From Epiperipatus broadwayi (taxonomy: Eukaryota; Onychophora; Udeonychophora; Euonychophora; Peripatidae), in NCBI GenBank assembly GCA_028023455.1, contig JAQFVV010012404.1, positions 13,629,421-13,693,420 of the forward strand: 64,000 nucleotides of DNA. Reading direction: 5' to 3'. Of the stretch, positions 38,156 through 50,507 are shown one piece after another (positions within the stretch are counted from its first letter, which is position 1; every line of letters starts with the position of its first letter). The notes under the pieces were generated by a model, which was given only the letters and a program-made list of their open reading frames with translations, was not told the DNA's origin and ran no database searches. Both the position numbers and the translations under genes were made by a program.

Positions 38156-38386
38156 GTGAAGACAATTTCACACAAGTTCAAAATTGGGGATCAAGTTTTT
38201 ATAAAAACACCTCATATGAGTAAACCCCAAGAGAGCAAATATCAAAAGTTTTACCATCAATATGAAGGACCTTACACTATCATAAAGCAAACAGGTCCCA
38301 ATGCATTCTGGATAAATATAAAGGGAGACATTAAAGGCATTTACAATGCTAGAGCTTTAAAATCCTATTTTGGTCAAACAAATTAA
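38156..38386 (+). pseudogene. Integrase C-terminal domain remnant
   Basis: 76 codons: HKFKIGDQVFIKTP then KFYHQYEGPYTIIKQTG and IKGIYNARALKSYF. The f-vGD-V---p ... GPy-i pattern is the SH3-like C-terminal domain of Ty3/retroviral-type integrases, which binds DNA. The catalytic core is absent upstream, so this is a leftover of pol. Upstream at 38110-38155 is KAYKQVV-like sequence that may extend it. Confidence 0.72.
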
Positions 38387-38473
38387 TAATGTTTTACCAC
38401 ATTTTACTTATGTATAAAGTAAAATATTGAAAGAAAGGATCATTTAGAATAGGTAAGGGGAGAAAAAGTTTTC

Positions 38474-38489
38474 ATTTAAAAGTATATAG

Positions 38490-38523
<34 letters not shown>

Positions 38524-38538
38524 ATATACTATTTAAAT
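38474..38538. repeat. (TA)n palindrome inside the LTR element
   Basis: AGTATATAGG (38481-38490) and CCTATATACT (38521-38530) flank a TA run. The symmetry extends outward (ATTTAAA / TTTAAAT). Confidence 0.9.
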
Positions 38539-39066
38539 ATATATATATATATATATATGTATAAGGATTTATATAAGTCAAAAGAGACATTAATTTTCTT
38601 TGATGAGGATATGTTAAGCAATTAAAATTAATTCTTAGGATACCTGAAAACTAAACTCATTTTAAGAGTTTATCCATGCTGAATGATGGATGTTCTTAGG
38701 TTTTGGATAGTTCTCAAAAGAGTCCATAAGTCTTAAAGAAAAGCAGGATGGAGACTACCAAACAAATATATGTGACATCTATAAAAGAGGCACATAACAA
38801 TAAATCCATTAAAGAAAAATAAAAAAAGGAAAGAAAAAGAAAGAACCCTATATATATGAACCTCCTTGTGATTCTAGTTAAACTGAATGATATTTAATGT
38901 AGAGAAAGAGAAAAGGTTAAAAAATAGAGCAAATAATAAGGATTGATAAAAGCAGGAAAGAAAAACAAGCTCCACAACTTTATATTTAATGCAAACATTG
39001 ACACACATTAAGTGTCCAAATTTTAATGGTAAATATAAAATTTGAACTTTTCAAGGATAAGGGTAA

Positions 39067-41005
39067 TGTGAGAGTACCACATGAGCCTCACCTAAAACAA
39101 TTTGTGTTTCTTTGTGAATTTAACTGTGCCTATATCGAATCAACAGATATAAATAACATACACCTATCTTAAGCTTTTCGTATATCAGCTATATACATAA
39201 ACTAGTTAGTATTAAAAGAATAATTCTAAAAATGAATAATGCTAGTTTATTTATACACACACATAAATAAATGTTTCTAACTAATAGTATTTTTTTTATT
39301 AATATAAAACTTGACATTTGACAAAGCCTTAAGTTAACATTGCATTTTTATCAGTTGAAACAAAAGAAATAAATGTTTAAAGTTCATTAGAAATTATATA
39401 TTTTAAACAATAGAAAGTGTGAGCGTGATTATGTGATATGCTTACAGAAATTAATCCAGTATAAAAATGAACTAATATTGTTATAACAATAATCTTCTAT
39501 TTAGTTCTCAAGGCAAGAACTACGTCTGTAAATTCAAATGTGTTCGAATTTAGAACACATTTAAGAAAAAAAAAGAAGATTCAATATTTTAAAACCTGCT
39601 TCAAGTAATTAATTTACTGCTTTTTAATATTATAAAGAACTATAAAAAAAATAATCGTTGAAATTGACAAGGTTATAAGAGTTATCAACGTCTTCGAAAT
39701 GAGCTTTCAAAATATATATTTAAGAAGACAAAAATTTATAAAGATGTTCTTTGGCTAGACAATTTATGCCAAGAATTTCTGCTGATGTTTTAAACCAGAA
39801 CATGTAAATTTACTCCTACTCAATGCCTAAAATATAATCATCATAATTCTCATTTAAAAAGCTGCCTTAATAATGGAGTATTATATTGAAGAAGATGTTA
39901 AATATTTTACTACACAAATATTTAAAAGAATGAATATCTGGATTGCCTCTTCGAAGAATGATCACTGAACTTTATGTTTCAACATTCATCGTCATTTTAT
40001 TTCGTCTAAGGAGGGATATAAAACCGTTATTCTTTCTCATCTTGGATTACTTCATTGTGTATTTTAATAACCCTTAAACTTTATTTCCTTTGTGGATAAT
40101 TATATTTGCTTGGAAAAATTACTTCGTATATTAAAGTGGAGAACTGATAAGATGAACATTTTATTTTTTTTTTATTTAATAAAATTTAGATGTTGATATT
40201 TTGATATATACTCTAATGAAAATGATGGCTAACTAAGGTAAAAGTTTTTAAATTATTTCAATTTGGAAGTAAGTTTTATTATATTCCAAATTGAATCTTA
40301 CATGACAATTAACATAATTTCTTTTTAAACATACATAATTAATATCAGAATACATTCTATTATTAATCTAGTGTGAATGAATGTTATCTTATATAGGCAT
40401 ATAACACACACTGAATTATTTTAATGACAATACGTCGATTTATAATGTATCATGTGTATTATTTATTATACCCATGATTTTAAATTATATATATGTGAAT
40501 GATTACATTATTTTTTTTTTGAATATTAAATAATTTATTAGTGTATATATATATAAGCACAGATTATAATTCTAAATTTTAATATTTTTATGTGATAATA
40601 TTTTTGTTCCTATTACGGATTAAAATGTGTTAAACTTGATTTTAAAATTAAACAGGTCTCATTTGTTTATTTTATTTAGTCATTTTATAAAACCAATAAT
40701 TATAAATATACATACTCATGCTTATATATGTTAAATCAACTTAGTGATTTAATATTTATAAAGAAGTTATATATAGATTATATTAAATTTATTATTACTA
40801 TGGGATATTAGTGGAAATGCCTGAAGAGAGTCGATTGCAATTTCTACTCTGAGCTCGAATTTCGAGAGTAATGAGGTTATTAATAGAGGAGTGGATTGGA
40901 TTATATTTTAAATCACATCATCCATGGCATTCTATAAGAAGACTTAAAGTTCGAATATAGTTAGATGCGACTTCCTAGAGTCCTGAAAAGGATCATCCCG
41001 TTATA
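39067..41005 (+). repeat. 3' LTR (1939 bp)
   Basis: TGTGAGAGTACC to CCCGTTATA, then ATAT target duplication. Collinear with 33984-35832 except for the 85-bp indel near 40321-40405 and scattered substitutions. Confidence 0.9.
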
Positions 41006-41043
41006 ATATATATATTATTAATCAATGTTTGTATTTGAAGAAT

Positions 41044-41094
<51 letters not shown>

Positions 41095-43550
41095 ATATTG
41101 TAACTTTCCCTTCCAGTTGTTCTTCCAATACATCTCTCTACCTTAACTATCTTCTTTATTGTACCCCTACTATATTATCTCAATAATAAACTATCAAGTA
41201 TAACAACAATAATGTATAAACTCTTTATGGGACTTAAAATTTGCTAAATATTAAAACATGAGATAGACTTTAGGGATGATTACAGGAGAGTGGTTTTAAC
41301 ATTGAGAAGTATATAAAATACATTCCACAATGGCATTGCTATTATGAAAATTTTCCTACTACCATCCTGTTATAATTATTAGGAAAATCCCCACAACAAG
41401 CAATGACTAACATAATATTTCATTTAAATAATGATTCAAATTACTCTTCTATGATTTAAAAATCTCAAAATAAGAACATAAACAAAATTCCATTACTTAA
41501 AATAATTGATGTGATTCTATGGCTATCTCAGGGATTATAAGTATTCTATTCTAAATATAATATAACCATTAGGTTGATAATTAAATAATTGAATCAGAGA
41601 AGGGATTTTACTGAGATCCAAACATTTAATAAAAACATACTATTACAAACCTTGATTAACTTCCTTTTGGAAACATAATCTAACTATAATAATAAGATAT
41701 GGAAATTAACACTCATTATCTACCCATTACCTTCCCTTAAAGAATTTAATCTACTTTTCCTAAGATTGATTCTCATACTTATGTTAACAACAATTACTCT
41801 AGAATACCTATTTTCTTATAATCAAAGCTTCATCTCACCATTATTATCTACCAAGTCTAATTCAAGGAAATATGTCTCTTAATTAGTTAGCATTCACCCA
41901 CTGTAATTAACTCCTTCAGAATTACAAACATTAAAATATATTTGTGTAGTAACTTGTATTCTGAAATTGTATAATACTTTTAAATTATGATATAACATAT
42001 ATTTCAACTTAAATTACCAAATTAGAATGTGACTCTCAAACATATTACTAATTTCTATTATATGCTCTCCATTTTGTAATATTTAATAGTAAATTTCAGA
42101 TGACTCTTCAAAATTCTTTTGCATCCAATAAAAATATGAAGTACCATATGCTTTCTTTATTATAGTTATAATTTACAGCAATTGAGAGATAGTATCTTAC
42201 TTATAAAATATTAAACATAACTCATCAAATAAGGCATGTAGTCAAAATATAATATGTATAATTCAGTGTAGATAATGTGTTTTATGGATATGACCTTGTG
42301 ACAGAAATGACTCTCAGACACAATGAAAGTAACACTACAAAGTTTAAATCCAAATGGTTGTTTATTTACAATAATACTAATAAACAACAAACACATATGA
42401 ACATTAGGTTAAATACTTCATTAACAATAAAAAATAAGCCTAAAAATTGTTTATACATTGATAAATTATTTACATTCTTTACAAATAAACTTCATGATTA
42501 TTATGTACAATTAACCCTTATCCTAGTTTGGTTTTTAGTTCTTTTTAAAATTATAAGTTTATTATTTTATTATCATGTATGCTTTCATATTCATCTGATA
42601 TATTTGTGTCAGTCGTGAATCATTTGGTGTCTTCACAATCATTTTCTCATATTACCTGATATTTTGTAACTCCCAATATATTGATAATCTTGTAATAGTG
42701 TTTAAAATATATTGATAATCTTGTAATAGTGTTTAAAATATTACACTTCTATGTTATTAACAAAGTTATTACTAATGTGGTAAATATAAAAAATAAAAAG
42801 CAATATTTATAATGTAATTAAAATGAATACTAAGATAAAAACTCTTTCCATATCATACCATTCATTTATGCCTCCATTCTCTCTATCACTTATATTCTAT
42901 AGTGTTTTTTTGATCTCAGTTATTTTTACTGATCTAGTAATTTATTCAAACATAAAATATTTGTTCTGCACATGGTTTTACCTTCAAATAAATCTATCAA
43001 AATTTAGGAAGAAATTATAAAATCTTTTAAATATCTCATCTATCTTTGATGCCTCTTATATTATTATTTACCTAAAACTTTATCGATTACAAATTGATTT
43101 TATTAAATACTATATTCAATAATATATCTGAATAAAAAGAATGGAGGTTTCTTTTAAATATGAGGTGTCATATTTTGACAGGCAGTCATTTTCTTAATGA
43201 TTCAACTCCCACTTTACCCTGGCTTCTTCTCTGAGCACTTACAGTCTATACTATTCTCATTTCCTTATAGGAAACCCTCCCATCTCTTTCCAATAATATA
43301 TGGGCATCACACAGATTACTCCCAGATTTCTCAGTTCTTCATGATAATATTTTATCCTATCCTGGAATTTTGAGTCATTTTCTTCGATTGTGTATTTGGC
43401 ATCTATTACTCTACTAATTCTAGACTAACAATTTAATATAATCTTCCCCATGTGATAATTTTCTATTCATATCTACAATCATATTACACAACAAATAATC
43501 TATTTCAATTATATTATCAATAGAATAATATATATATATATATATATATA
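41006..43550. other. No gene identified; pyrimidine-rich plus strand
   Basis: A TA-rich cluster at 41006-41098 ends in TTGTAAC, a junction seen at other TA tracts. From 41100 to 43530 the plus strand is C/T-rich and G-poor, suggesting an antisense retroelement. On the minus strand at about 43260-43420 there is a 55-codon open stretch (VIDAKYTIEENDSKFQDR, then IKYYHEELRNLG) that I cannot assign. The 113-codon plus frame at 42277-42618 has a hydrophobic end but no family match. A 32-bp tandem duplication lies at 42680-42741. Confidence 0.4.
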
Positions 43551-43551
43551 T

Positions 43552-45184
43552 TGTGCCAATGCCAAATTGGCACATGTATATAAAATAATTTTGTCTGAAA
43601 AAATTATTAAAATCTTTCGTAAAAGAGTGTGAAATAAAAGTTATAAAAAATCGGAAGTTTCTTTAAATGTAAATGCAGTTTGTTTTCGTGAAAATAAGAT
43701 TTAAAAATCAGAGAGTTCTTAAAATTAAAACTTACAATTAAAGAGGAGAGGGGGGGTTTTGTTTAGAAAAGATAAAACTAAGAGTTTCATAAAAAGTTAA
43801 AATTATTAAAATATAAAAAAAAAGAAAAATCTCTTTTCATTCCAGTTTATTATATAGATTATATTAGTGCGTGCGAATGTAAACAAAAGTATGCATGTAA
43901 GAATAATATAAAAAAAAAGAAAAATGAATAAAGAAATGAAATGTATTTCAAAAGAAACACAGTGGTGGACTGCTAATTAGAGATATGAAAACAACACATT
44001 TTAAAATAGCTACTACTAATCAAATATTCAATCGAAAAACACGTTGTCATATAATTAATCTAAAGGAATTTCGACAACACGTATTGCCGGAGGATATTAA
44101 AACAAAAACACGTCGCAGGTATAAATAGACTTTTTTTCGTTTTATCATTCAGTCAGTTGGAGTTTGAAATTCAGTCTAGTTTTACTGTGTCAGTTTACAG
44201 AAATGCAGTGCTGAAAAGCTTTTGGAAATATACGCTTGTGCTCCAGCCTTTTTAGTCCAATAAGATCATCAAAACCTGCCTGAGAAATAATGTCTGGATA
44301 ACAACACAGAAACCCTCCGTCAAAACGTGCAGCTGTCTCCAAGAAGAAACCAACGGATTACCATAAATTCTCTTCCATAAACAAAATCTAACCGGTTAGA
44401 TACAATCCATCAGAAGCAGCAGAAGTAGCCACCGACAAGAAAAAAAATCCTAGGTATCTGTTTTATTATTATTTACAAGTAGTAGTCACCACTGTAATCC
44501 GTAAATATTGAAGATTAACATTATATGAACTCTATCATACATAAAAGGAACTATTGATGTGTGTGCGAGAGTCTCAAATGTCATTAATGCTTTATTATTA
44601 TTTTTGCGAATGAGAGTTAATTTAAATGTCTAAGATTATGTTGCTTTGTTCATGAAATATCCTATCATATGTAAATTTAAAATGTGCGTGTGTGAAATTT
44701 GGATTTATAAAATGTTTAGAATGCGTTGATGTTGGTTAGTAAATTATATTTAAACTTAATTGATGTTGATTGAAATAAATTATTTTTAAATTTAAACTTG
44801 ATCTGTCGGTCAATTCTTTTTATCAATATCTTATTAGCAATAAATATCATTGATTAAAATTAGACTGGGCTGGTTAAGGGAATTGTTTCGAGCGCTGGAT
44901 TATGAGCCTACTACCCGAATATGTTAGTCTTCAGACTAGCTGGCGCCCCGGGGTTTACCCCGAAACAAATAAAGTATTTGGATGGTAGGGGTTTGAATCT
45001 AGCAGCCGAGATGGGCCATTGTTGATAGTTAAAGCTATTAATAAGATCTCCCATTTTGCTCGAACGTGAAGAGTTCGTTCACCTAACCTTTATAATATTA
45101 TAAATGTATTGTGAAGGAGTTTGAAACCGGCCAAAACTTATATATACGTATAAGTAGGTGGTTTCAGCGGTTCGACCCGGTACA
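43552..45184 (+). mobile_element. Solo LTR (1633 bp) in a (TA)n tract
   Basis: Begins TGTGCCAATGCC and ends CCCGGTACA. ATAT precedes (43548-43551) and follows (45185-45188). It is richer in CpG than its surroundings and has TATAAATA at 44120-44127 with TCATTCAGTCAGT about 30 bases on, an arthropod/mollusc-type initiator context. There is no coding frame and no second copy next to it, so it fits an LTR left after LTR-LTR recombination. At 44943 is TGGCGCCCCGGGG, which resembles a primer-binding site and lies oddly 240 bp before the end. The match of ends, duplication and promoter makes LTR origin likely; the family is unknown. Confidence 0.65.
44120..44127 (+). promoter_or_regulatory. TATA box of the solo LTR
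   Basis: GCAGGTATAAATAGAC; an Inr-like TCATTCAGT follows at about 44147. The same GCAGGTATAAATA occurs at 50495-50507. Confidence 0.55.
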
Positions 45185-48100
45185 ATATATATATTGTAAC
45201 AGTTGGTTGAATATACCTGGATGTCCCGGTCTGAAACTACATTTGAACACACATATCAATTTCATCAATCAGTTGGTTTATCCACAACATATAATCAACT
45301 TACATTAAATCTAAAAGTGCTGGTATACCTATCTTTCATATCCAAAAAGTTGATAGTGCCAAATGCAACAGTCTGGTCCATCCATGTATATAGGAGAAAG
45401 AGAGCAAGCTCACATTTAACTACTGTTGGACCTAAGGTCTTCAGGTAGGATGCTAGAGATAACATGATGAAGTACCTGACTCATGATTACATCCATCTTC
45501 AATAAACTTTATAAGCATTATCCACTAAATCTACATGTAATCTAAATCAGTTCATCGAACATCTCACCACTTCTTTTTCAAAACCGTTGCCTCAGATATT
45601 CGAACAGAGGAAGAATTCGTGTTCGACTCTCTTAACAAGGATGTATCTATGCAAACTGTTAATCAACAACTAAAATAATGCATCCCATCTATTAGAAAGA
45701 AATAACCTTTATTTAACATTTTCTCACATACCTATCAAACAATAATGTGGGTGAGTGCATGTATAAAATATTGGTTATAAGATGGAATGTAAATGCTGGA
45801 TTGAATGTAAATGCTGGATCAACAAAACTACAGAGACCTTGTCAATTAACAAAACTTCATAACATTTATTTACAAAACAAGAAAAGATATTAAAACATAA
45901 AATAAATTCTAAATCAATGTAGAAAAGAAAAAAAATTTCAAACAAGAAAAATATTTACAAGTGCAAATAAATTATTTGGATATATTCCTATGTACTTGTA
46001 GCTTTTATGTCTATGATGAGTATCTATCATTTTTTTTACTTAAACAGTTTAAGACTATTCACCCTTACTTCCCATGATAGACGCCCATAATATAGATATC
46101 TATATATCAAGATAATAATAAAAAATTATTAATTAAAATGAGATTGCTAACTAAATGAAAATTTAAATGCAACTTCAGGTGTAGTATGCAATTTGAAGTA
46201 TGAAAAAGTATAATAATAAAACAACACATGATATGATAGAACAGAAAATAATAAAGAATATTAATTTAAAAACATTAGTCATTCATTCATTATAAAGATC
46301 TTAAGAATACTGTTAGTAAAACATATACTATAACTACAAGTAAGTCATGTCATGTTGTAGCATTGATTATTTCAGTGACTTTAAAAAAAAGAAAAACTTA
46401 CCATTTAAGTATTCTATTGGAGCACTTAATTTTATGTTCATAGCTGAAAAATCAACTATCTTGGTAGAAAATAAATTACCTAGATTTTATTAAAAACAAA
46501 AAGAAAATAGACTTTTCAACCTTCCCCTCCCCTACTCTCTTGATATTTTCTTATGTTGGACTGTTCTGAGTTGAATTATAAGTAGTACTCCCAAATATAA
46601 GATTGAGATAATAAATAAAAAAATAAAATAAAAATACAAATCTATACAAAATAAAATAAAATATAATTTTACAATATTTTATGAATCGATATAATTAAGC
46701 ATTACTATTTTTCAGAGTCCTTCTTACACCAAACAGTTCGTATAATTTATGCATTTTTTATTATAGATGTTGAAAAACTCCTGATTGATTTTATAGAACA
46801 CATCCTGAATTTATTTAAGTTGACAGTAGGTAGTTTTGTGTTAATCCTCCTGTAGATTTTCATCTTGTGTGGATCCAGCTTATCAGGCACTTAAATTGTA
46901 GACAGTTAAATATTAATTCTCACATGGCCATAGTGGATAAATGAAAATGCTCCACCCCAAAGACAATTAATTTTTCTAGCCAATGTATCTCATATTTTAA
47001 CTATATATATATATATATAGGTTTATATAAATATATATGCAGTTTGCATTTAATAAAAATATATTTATAGAGTACAGCTATTTATTGTTTGTAATATTGG
47101 CTATATAAACTTTAAATTAAATAAACTGTTCTGATTTCTTTTTTAGTTTTTTTAAACAAAAATCATAATACTTTTTTTTAAAATTTAAATTGATAAATTA
47201 TTTTGACTTATCTGCTTACTAAATTAGAATAAGAGTATTCTATTTACTTGCTTCACTTCTTTTCTGAATGGTGAATTAACTAGAAAAACATTAATATTTG
47301 TTGAGATGCTACATTAAAAAAATGTTCATTTTGCAGAAAAATATTAAAATAATAGTTCTAATAAAACTTGACTTTTCAGGTGAAATGCAGAATAAAAAAA
47401 AAAAAAGATTTTTAATTGTTTTCTTTTTATACCGGTGTTATTCCTATTGTTTAAAAACTAGTGTTTCTAATGTTGTATCTTTTGAAATATTTTTTTATAT
47501 CACTTCATTTTAAAAAAAAATAAAACAAATTATAAAATAAATTTGCAATATTATATTATTATTATCATCTCTTTTACATTCAGATATTACAATACTTGAT
47601 TTATTTTCTATTACTATGATTATTTTTCATTTAAGTTATTGTCTGTTTAATATAATTAACACAATATAATGATCAACTTAAATATATATATATAACTATG
47701 TACAATTTTTTTATCAAGATTTATATTTTCTTAAACAATAAAATTTTATTACTAATATATATGTGTGTTTTTTTTCTGTAAATTACCCATTATTCCCAAT
47801 CCTTAATATGTAGTTAGTACACTGTTAAAAATATCAAAACATTTATTTTCTCCAAAAGTGTTCTAGCAAAAACTTATTTTATTTGATCTTTAGATGCTAA
47901 TTACATAAAAAACAATCTATCATTTTAGATGGCTAATGTTTTTTGTGGGAGTGATCCTCAGCTACCTTCACAATTTATATATATATATATATTGAAGCAG
48001 TCAGATCTAAGTTCAATCCTAGCTTCATGATATCTCAACTATAGCCTACTTCAAACCCTAGCACTACCCATGAATTTCTGAATGCAATGGGGCCTTATAC

Positions 48101-48214
48101 ATTCAGTACATGCTAGTTTCAATTAAAATAGTGTTATATAAACATGTGTTAAAGTCAACTACTTTACTATTTAAACTAACCAATATTATAAATAATTTCA
48201 TGATAAATTTATTC
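45185..48214. other. Unassigned repeats; no gene
   Basis: Starts with TTGTAACAGTTGG directly after the solo LTR's TA tract, so another TA-anchored repeat may begin here. Open frames at 45111-45448 are not recognised. A 21-bp tandem duplication (GGATTGAATGTAAATGCT) is at about 45783-45825. At 47992 (TA)n is followed by TTGAAGCAGTCAGATC, another TA-linked start. Confidence 0.4.
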
Positions 48215-48303
48215 ATGAAAACATATATATATATATATATATATATATGTTTTCATATATAAATATATCATTACATATATATATATATATATATATTGTA
48301 ATG
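48215..48303. repeat. Two adjacent (TA)n palindromes
   Basis: ATGAAAACA-(TA)n-TGTTTTCAT at 48215-48255 and CATTACA-(TA)n-TGTAATG at 48269-48303. The flanking 7-9 bases are exact inverted copies across each TA run. Confidence 0.92.
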
Positions 48304-50499
48304 GTTGCTACCTGTGAAAAACATGTATACAGGTGGTATACATTTAGTACATATTTAAAATCTAAGTGTCTTCCTTTTTGTTGTTTTTAAGAAAATTATG
48401 ATGCAAACATACATATATAGTTACTTCTGCACTGTACTCTTATTACTCGCCCAGCATATTTATGGACATCTCAAGTATCAATTTCTAATAGATAGAGCTT
48501 ATACCTCTGGATAGCCCACTCAGGGGTAGTGGTCGTTGACCATGGGAAAGAGGTGAGAGAACAGATCAAGTGCACATGGAATGCAAAAACGATTTGTTTT
48601 ACTTTCCTACTTTTATTCTTAATACTATTCTCTAATTGCACTATGTGATCTAGGCTTTTAAAGAAATTAACATTGAACACACACAATTATACTTAAAACC
48701 CTAACTTAATATTTATTAATAAAAAAAATAACAAAACCAAATAGAATCCCGTAATTGGGTATTGGTTTGTCCTCGAATACTTGAATGATATGCATGCAAA
48801 TACACACCCTGCATAAGTTCATAAATGTAACAACAAACATATATATCATAGCATGTAAAGTAAATGCAATCAGTCATTATCCAGTCTATTCATTTATATA
48901 GTTATATAGGGTGTTATTTCAGATATCTCTTTATTTTCTTTTAGCCCTTACGCATTATTATTTTAATGAAATATGTTCATATTAAAGAGGTGATTGGTAT
49001 TTACAAAAATATTTGAGTTACCTTGCTTTATCTCACCTGGGTGTAGATGAATGGTAATTTTCACTGGCTTCGTGCTGTGATGTAATGAATAAGTGATTTC
49101 TTTCTTTTTGTAGTCCTCCGTGGATTCTGTAAGGCACAATCAATGGCATTTGGTGAATGTTGTTCTTTCTGTAATTTAGGAAGGGCTTTGCTCCTACATG
49201 GACAGCAACCATAGTACCTCCGCAGGATGGATGGCAGAGCCCAGTCCATTCTTGTCCTTTACCCCAGCCTGTTCATGGTTGACCAAGATATATAATTTTT
49301 AACTAATTTTTTTCGATCCTGCTCGTGGCAGTAACAGTTCTAGAATCCTTCTTCAAAATTCAGCTTTCAAAACTCTCTAATTAAAATACTATTGTTCCCT
49401 CTCTTCTTTTTAATGAAACCACATGGTTTACCAATAGAAAACCTTTCAACAACTTTTTTTTTCTTCTATATGTTCAGGAATTTCAATTATACCTTGAGAT
49501 CCACATTCATTGTCTTTTATTTATAACATTTTCTTTTCTAATTAAAACGGCTTTGTCTCAAGATAGCGATCTACATATTTTTGAATTCTTTATTTTCAAT
49601 TAACATATGTTTTGGAATTTGTGCCTTTCATCATCCATCTTGGAAACAATTTCCTTTCAATTAAAATAGCTTTATTCCTTAAGATAGCAATCTATACCTT
49701 TCCTAATTCTTTCTTTACAATTAACTTATTATTTTTTGTAAATTCTTTCCTTAGTCATCCATCTTGGAATTAAAGCTTGGCCCTGTAAATTTTCTTATTT
49801 TTATGAATCTATTATATTTATTCACCCATGCATCAATATAAATACACATGCCACCAAACAAAATAAAAGAGCACAAACCATATAACCCTCCATCCCTCTT
49901 ATGTTTCAATCTATTTTTATTTACCCATTTAAAATATATACACACACGCATACAAAACAACAATGAAAAAATTTAACTTAATATTACTTTTGATTGAGTA
50001 TATATATATATATATATGCTCGCTGGTATCATCCTATGCCTTGGAACAGGGTTTCAACCCAGCCCTGTTATAATATATTATAACTGCATGGATTGTGTGT
50101 ATGGATTTATGAATAGTTAAATATATATTTGTTATAAAGTTTCATTGTGTTGGAATGTTTTATTTTTACTTTTGTCAGTTTGTTTAAATTTCAGTGATTA
50201 AAAGCTACATTCTTTTGCCAAGCTTTCAGATCGTCCTTTTCCAAAGACAAAGTGGAAATTTTTATTAATTAGCAAAAAAATAATAATTTAAAATGAAAGA
50301 ATGGTTCTTGATTAAAATTGTTTTTAGATTTACAAATTCATTTTTTAATTAGAAAATGAATTCAAAATTAATGAGTTTGAAAGACTTATTGAAGGAATGT
50401 ATCTGAAATCAATTAACAAAAATTATAACTTTTGATAATGTAAGAAGCTTTAGCCTGAAGGCATCAAGAGTCAGAATGGGTGGGAAATCAGAGAGCAGG

Positions 50500-50507
50500 T
50501 ATAAATA
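50500..50507 (+). promoter_or_regulatory. TATA box in candidate LTR-like segment
   Basis: TATAAATA preceded by GCAGG as at 44115-44127. The segment between the TA tracts at 50071 and 52243 could be a degenerate LTR, but its ends (TTATAAC...AGGTAA) lack clean TG/CA. Confidence 0.25.

Larger units (their letters stand above)
33984..41005 (+). mobile_element. Non-autonomous LTR retrotransposon with 1.9-kb LTRs
   Basis: Two direct repeats (33984-35832 and 39067-41005), collinear and differing by only a few bases per 100, flank 3.2 kb of internal DNA and are bracketed by ATAT. After the 5' LTR, CA then TGGCACCCATATTTAAGG can be the primer-binding site. A/G-rich AAGGATAAGGG just before the 3' LTR is a possible polypurine tract. 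The interior has a long heptad-repeat frame and two integrase C-terminal remnants, but no protease, RT or RNase H could be read. I infer an element that relies on another's enzymes. The low LTR divergence means a fairly young insertion. Confidence 0.85.

Noticed and set aside
42277-42618. 113-codon plus-strand frame as a small membrane protein
   Set aside because: Hydrophobic C-terminal part is typical of A/T-rich chance frames; no family match and no support from context.
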